Source: Calycina herbarum (lineage: Eukaryota > Ascomycota > Leotiomycetes > Helotiales > Pezizellaceae). Taken from it: a stretch of DNA of 64,000 bases. The notes below the pieces were generated by a model. The model saw nothing but the letters and a program-made list of their open reading frames with translations. It was not told the origin of the DNA and made no database searches. Shown here piece after piece: positions 61,392 through 64,000 of the stretch; the stretch's first letter is position 1, and each line of letters begins with the position of its first letter. The position numbers and the translations under genes are program-made. Location: assembly GCA_001414485.1 (NCBI GenBank), contig LLEY01000044.1:1-64000 (forward strand), written 5' to 3'.

Positions 61392-63577
61392 TCAATCATT
61401 CACCCCAGCAAACCACATTGAAATGCACAATGCAAACCCAGCAACCATCCAACTGGCAACACCAAATGAACCTAACCCCGCTTGGGGTCCGGATTGGTGC
61501 TCAATATTCCATGCTACATCAAAAGCAAGAGTCGCAAACAGATAAACAACCAGAATCGCGATCAATATCCGAGATGGGTGGAATCCTTCTTCTAGATATA
61601 ATCCCCAGCCGTTAGGAAATTCTTCGAATTGCCGAGGTATGGTCAATTTACTACCTAGTTTCTTTGGTGTTGATGTGAACACTGCTTTGTGATTTGGTGA
61701 GTCTCGGAAGTCTTCCTCGTCGCCTTCGTTATTGTTCGCCTCCTGGTCCGATTCTTGAGATACATCTCTTAGTTTGAATATCATCAAGATAGAACCTAGA
61801 AGCGCCAAGAAGTTTGGTTGGCTGGTCGTCTGCTGCGCGGAAGTATTCTCCGCGGTGTGAGTGGGGTTATTCCACAGATGAAGCATCCAAGAAGGAGGGA
61901 TAGGTGACTCTTGTTCCCCTTTATCATTCATACGTATTGGGCAAGGCTCATAAAGCCAAGTCCTTCGAACTGTTTCTACCGGGAGCTCACGACAAGGCCA
62001 GATTCCAGGTTCTGGTACGCCGGCGAGGTTGTTCCTCGTCAGTCGAAACTAGAGTTATATTAGCATATAGAAAGGGCGCAATAATGGTTTAAAATACCTT
62101 TGCAATGTGAACTTTCCTGACCGCTTTAAGATTCTTAAACCGACTCCACCACCCCCTGTTGTTGAACTATTCCCTCCGTAAGACGTTGAAGAGAGTCTTG
62201 TCATCTTTTTCTTCGGGGCATGGCAAGTATATCACTTTTACTATACCCCAGTATGGGATACAAAGAATGATCCACTTCGTTTCTATTATTTCTCCTTCTG
62301 GTTCAAGATGGTCAAGGTTCCCTTCATCAGAACTTTGGGTATCAGTCTCACCGGGAGATTGGTGTTGTATTTCCTCTCGAATTATCATTTACGAACATGG
62401 CTCATTGTCATCGCCCCACGCCCGTCCTGCACGATCTGCTTCTGTAGCAGGATCCTGCGTAAAGTCAAAAGCACTATCAGAATTTCTAGAATAATCATGA
62501 TAAAATCTTTGGCCACAACACTGATAACCAATGTCAGTAAAGGGCCATGAGGTATGCTTTAAACTTACGCATTTCCAACGAACCCTTCGTTTGTCTTGGG
62601 CTAAAGGAGTCTCCTGACCAAAGAATTCTGCAACATTATATAAGAGAAAACTTTTAATGTGTCCCCAGTTATGTTCTCTCGGCTTTGTGGCAACTCGGTC
62701 TTCAAGAAGAGGCACTCTCTCAGATGTTTGGGTTATGAGTTCAGAATTTTGCTGTATTTCGAGCGTGTACTGACTCGAGGGCCGCATCTGAGATTCTATT
62801 TCTGAAGGATCCCAGCTTATTGGGCTAGAAGCTGCATCGTTTTGTTCCTGAGCCACGAGACCGTCGATGAGGAGATGTTCCAAATTATCACTCTGGGAAA
62901 TCAAGGGTGCCCCGTCTCCCTCAGGGTTTATGGTAATCGGACGATGAAGTGCCAGATATAGCATCATGATCGGAAACAGATGTCACAAGAATCGTGTCTA
63001 GGGTGACATCTTGTTCTTTAATGTTTCTCCCTTCTCTGGGGAGTATGGAATTTGAAGGCTCCACTTGACCTGGTTGAGAAGAAACTTCGGCAGGTGCTTG
63101 TACAGCGTCGTTTTACTCCACGCGGGTTTCTGGTTCTGTGTATAATTGAACCGAGGGCTCCTCGCGAACGAGGCGAGTTAAGTTTTGCCGAAGCTTGGCG
63201 AATGCTATCCCGTTAAATAAAAAGCTCCTCATCCGGGTATAATTTGGGTATGGATTAGAATCATCTCCCGCCTGATGGCTGAAGGTTTGGTCCTCTTTAG
63301 ACTGGTCGTCGTCATCTTGATCGTAAATCTTTTGGTTGTCAACTTCCCTCTGTTCTTTTTTATCCTTTTTGCGGCGGAGGTTGCTCGGATCCCTCTCAAT
63401 GGTGGTCTCATCGGGCATTTTAAACTCCTGGTCTTCTTGATTAACACTCTTGAGATACCTTTCGGTCTCAGCCAGTTCGTTTGGAAAGTGAGAAAAGAGA
63501 GAGGCCCAGTCCACCTGAGTGTTTTGTTTGGCACTAAATCTTTTCACAATTACTCTGGCAAATATCTTCTTCCGTTC
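61392..63577 (-). pseudogene. Fungal membrane-protein gene, truncated and broken
   Basis: Read on minus: 63577-62569, 62520-62393, 62332-62098 and 62048-61392. Introns of 48, 60 and 49 nt have good consensus sites; the 60-nt one removes an in-frame TAA. The text resembles an uncharacterised fungal family: FARVIVKRFSAK and VDWASLFSHFPNELAETERYL at the start, PYPNYTRMRSFLFNGIAFAKLRQNL, RRVRWKC, ETVRRTWLYEPCP, then two C-terminal transmembrane segments (ILIAILVVYLFATLAFDVAW and a Gly/Ala-rich second). Damage: the 5' end is cut near 63577-63604 where repeats begin; TAA at 63113-63115 (Gln would fit); a one-base frame shift near 62919-62926; TAG at 62167-62169 (Trp would fit). Function unknown. 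Confidence 0.7.
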
Positions 63578-63601
63578 TTAAAGAAGGTGCAGTGTGGGAA
63601 A

Positions 63602-63730
63602 TGATTAGATTAGATTAGATTAATAGCTATTAATCTAATCTAATCAAGGGTTTTTAAGTGTTAATCAAAATCTAATCTAATCTAATCATACTAATCAGAT
63701 TAATAATTGATTAATTGATTAATATATACA
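63602..63730. repeat. TAATC/GATTA repeats with a 38-bp perfect palindrome
   Basis: GATTA units lead into 63608-63645, a perfect palindrome with 19-bp arms meeting at 63626/63627 (left arm GATTAGATTAGATTAATAG). A second cluster of TAATC units lies at about 63670-63690, then ATTGATTA units. The sequence starts exactly where the membrane-protein gene is cut off. Confidence 0.85.
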
Positions 63731-64000
63731 CGTGACCGGGCCGAGGGTATCAGAGACCTGCTCGCAGGCTCGGAGTGGTATCGGAGTAACGCTCCGGGAC
63801 GCCGGGCGCTTAAGCGAGAGCTCGTAAGTACTTTATTTACTACGTAGCTTCTTTAATTATAACATGGTTTATTATCGAGTCGCCTATATCATCGAGTCGC
63901 CTACTTTTCCTTAGTATTAAACTTTAAATATTAATAAATCAACTAACGTGGTTTATTACCGAGTAGCGTACTTTCCTCTACTTTACTATCTACTAACTTT
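63731..64000. other. GC-rich then AT-rich repeat at the right edge
   Basis: 63731-63830 is GC-rich and starts with CACGTGAC; from 63840 the sequence is AT-rich. 63861-63944 is an inverted copy of 48817-48900. Within it TGGTTTATTAYCGAGT occurs twice. Probably the start of another decayed repeat running off the window. Confidence 0.5.

Noticed and set aside
62389..62391. In-frame TAA in the right-edge membrane-protein gene
   Set aside because: A 60-nt intron (62333-62392, GTAAAT donor, CTGAT branch-like site, AAAG acceptor) removes it and keeps the frame, so it is not counted as damage.
63602..63730. GATTA/TAATC units as telomeric repeat
   Set aside because: The unit is not the TTAGGG-type repeat of most filamentous fungi, it occurs in both orientations, and sequence continues beyond it.

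Overview
The window looks like a chromosome segment of a filamentous ascomycete (Pezizomycotina). The evidence is short 45-90 nt introns with GTRNGT donors and CTAAC/CTGAC-type branch sites, a fungal microsomal P450, a GH140-type glycoside hydrolase, and dense retrotransposon DNA carrying a repeat-induced point mutation (RIP) signature: C-to-T and G-to-A changes that turn Gln and Trp codons into TAA/TAG. The species cannot be fixed from the sequence. No rRNA, tRNA, CRISPR or bacterial-type operon was seen.

Layout. (1) 1-9.1 kb: mixed DNA with AT-rich edges, one solo LTR, a broken F-box-like gene on +, a Gly-rich protein gene on - with an E-x-K nuclease-like core, and decayed relics. (2) 9.1-48.6 kb: a 39 kb nest of RIP-mutated retroelements. 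The outermost is a Ty3/Gypsy element (A, +). It is split by a second Gypsy element (Z1, -, 5919 bp) and by a 2.86 kb inverted-LTR derivative (C', flanked by ATAAG duplications). C' is split by two chromoviruses of its own family, B1 and B4 (+). B1 has a 5.7 kb LINE in its 3' LTR. B4 carries a second 5919 bp Z copy (Z2) and two solo LTRs. Every junction named here has a matching target-site duplication, so the order of insertion can be read directly. (3) 48.6-49.2 kb: AT-rich edge. (4) 49.2-63.6 kb: gene island with normal base composition, interrupted by a 12-copy, 104-bp-period AT-rich tandem array at about 53.75-55.0 kb. Genes: a conserved fungal protein (+), a three-exon hypothetical (-), a GH140-like secreted hydrolase (-), a seven-exon cytochrome P450 (-), and at the right edge a truncated, multiply broken membrane-protein gene (-). 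(5) 63.6-64 kb: TAATC repeats, a 38-bp perfect palindrome and another AT-rich repeat that is an inverted copy of part of the left edge of the island.

How the parts relate. There is no clear pathway. The GH140-like enzyme and the P450 are neighbours on the same strand but share no obvious substrate. The main biology is genome defence (RIP) against nested retroelements and its apparent spill-over: the single-copy genes nearest the repeats carry nonsense changes of RIP type. The most unusual items are the inverted-LTR integrant, an antisense reading frame shared by both chromovirus copies, and the 104-bp array.

Intron and exon limits were placed by eye from splice consensus, frame and family resemblance; family names come from motif recognition, not a database search.
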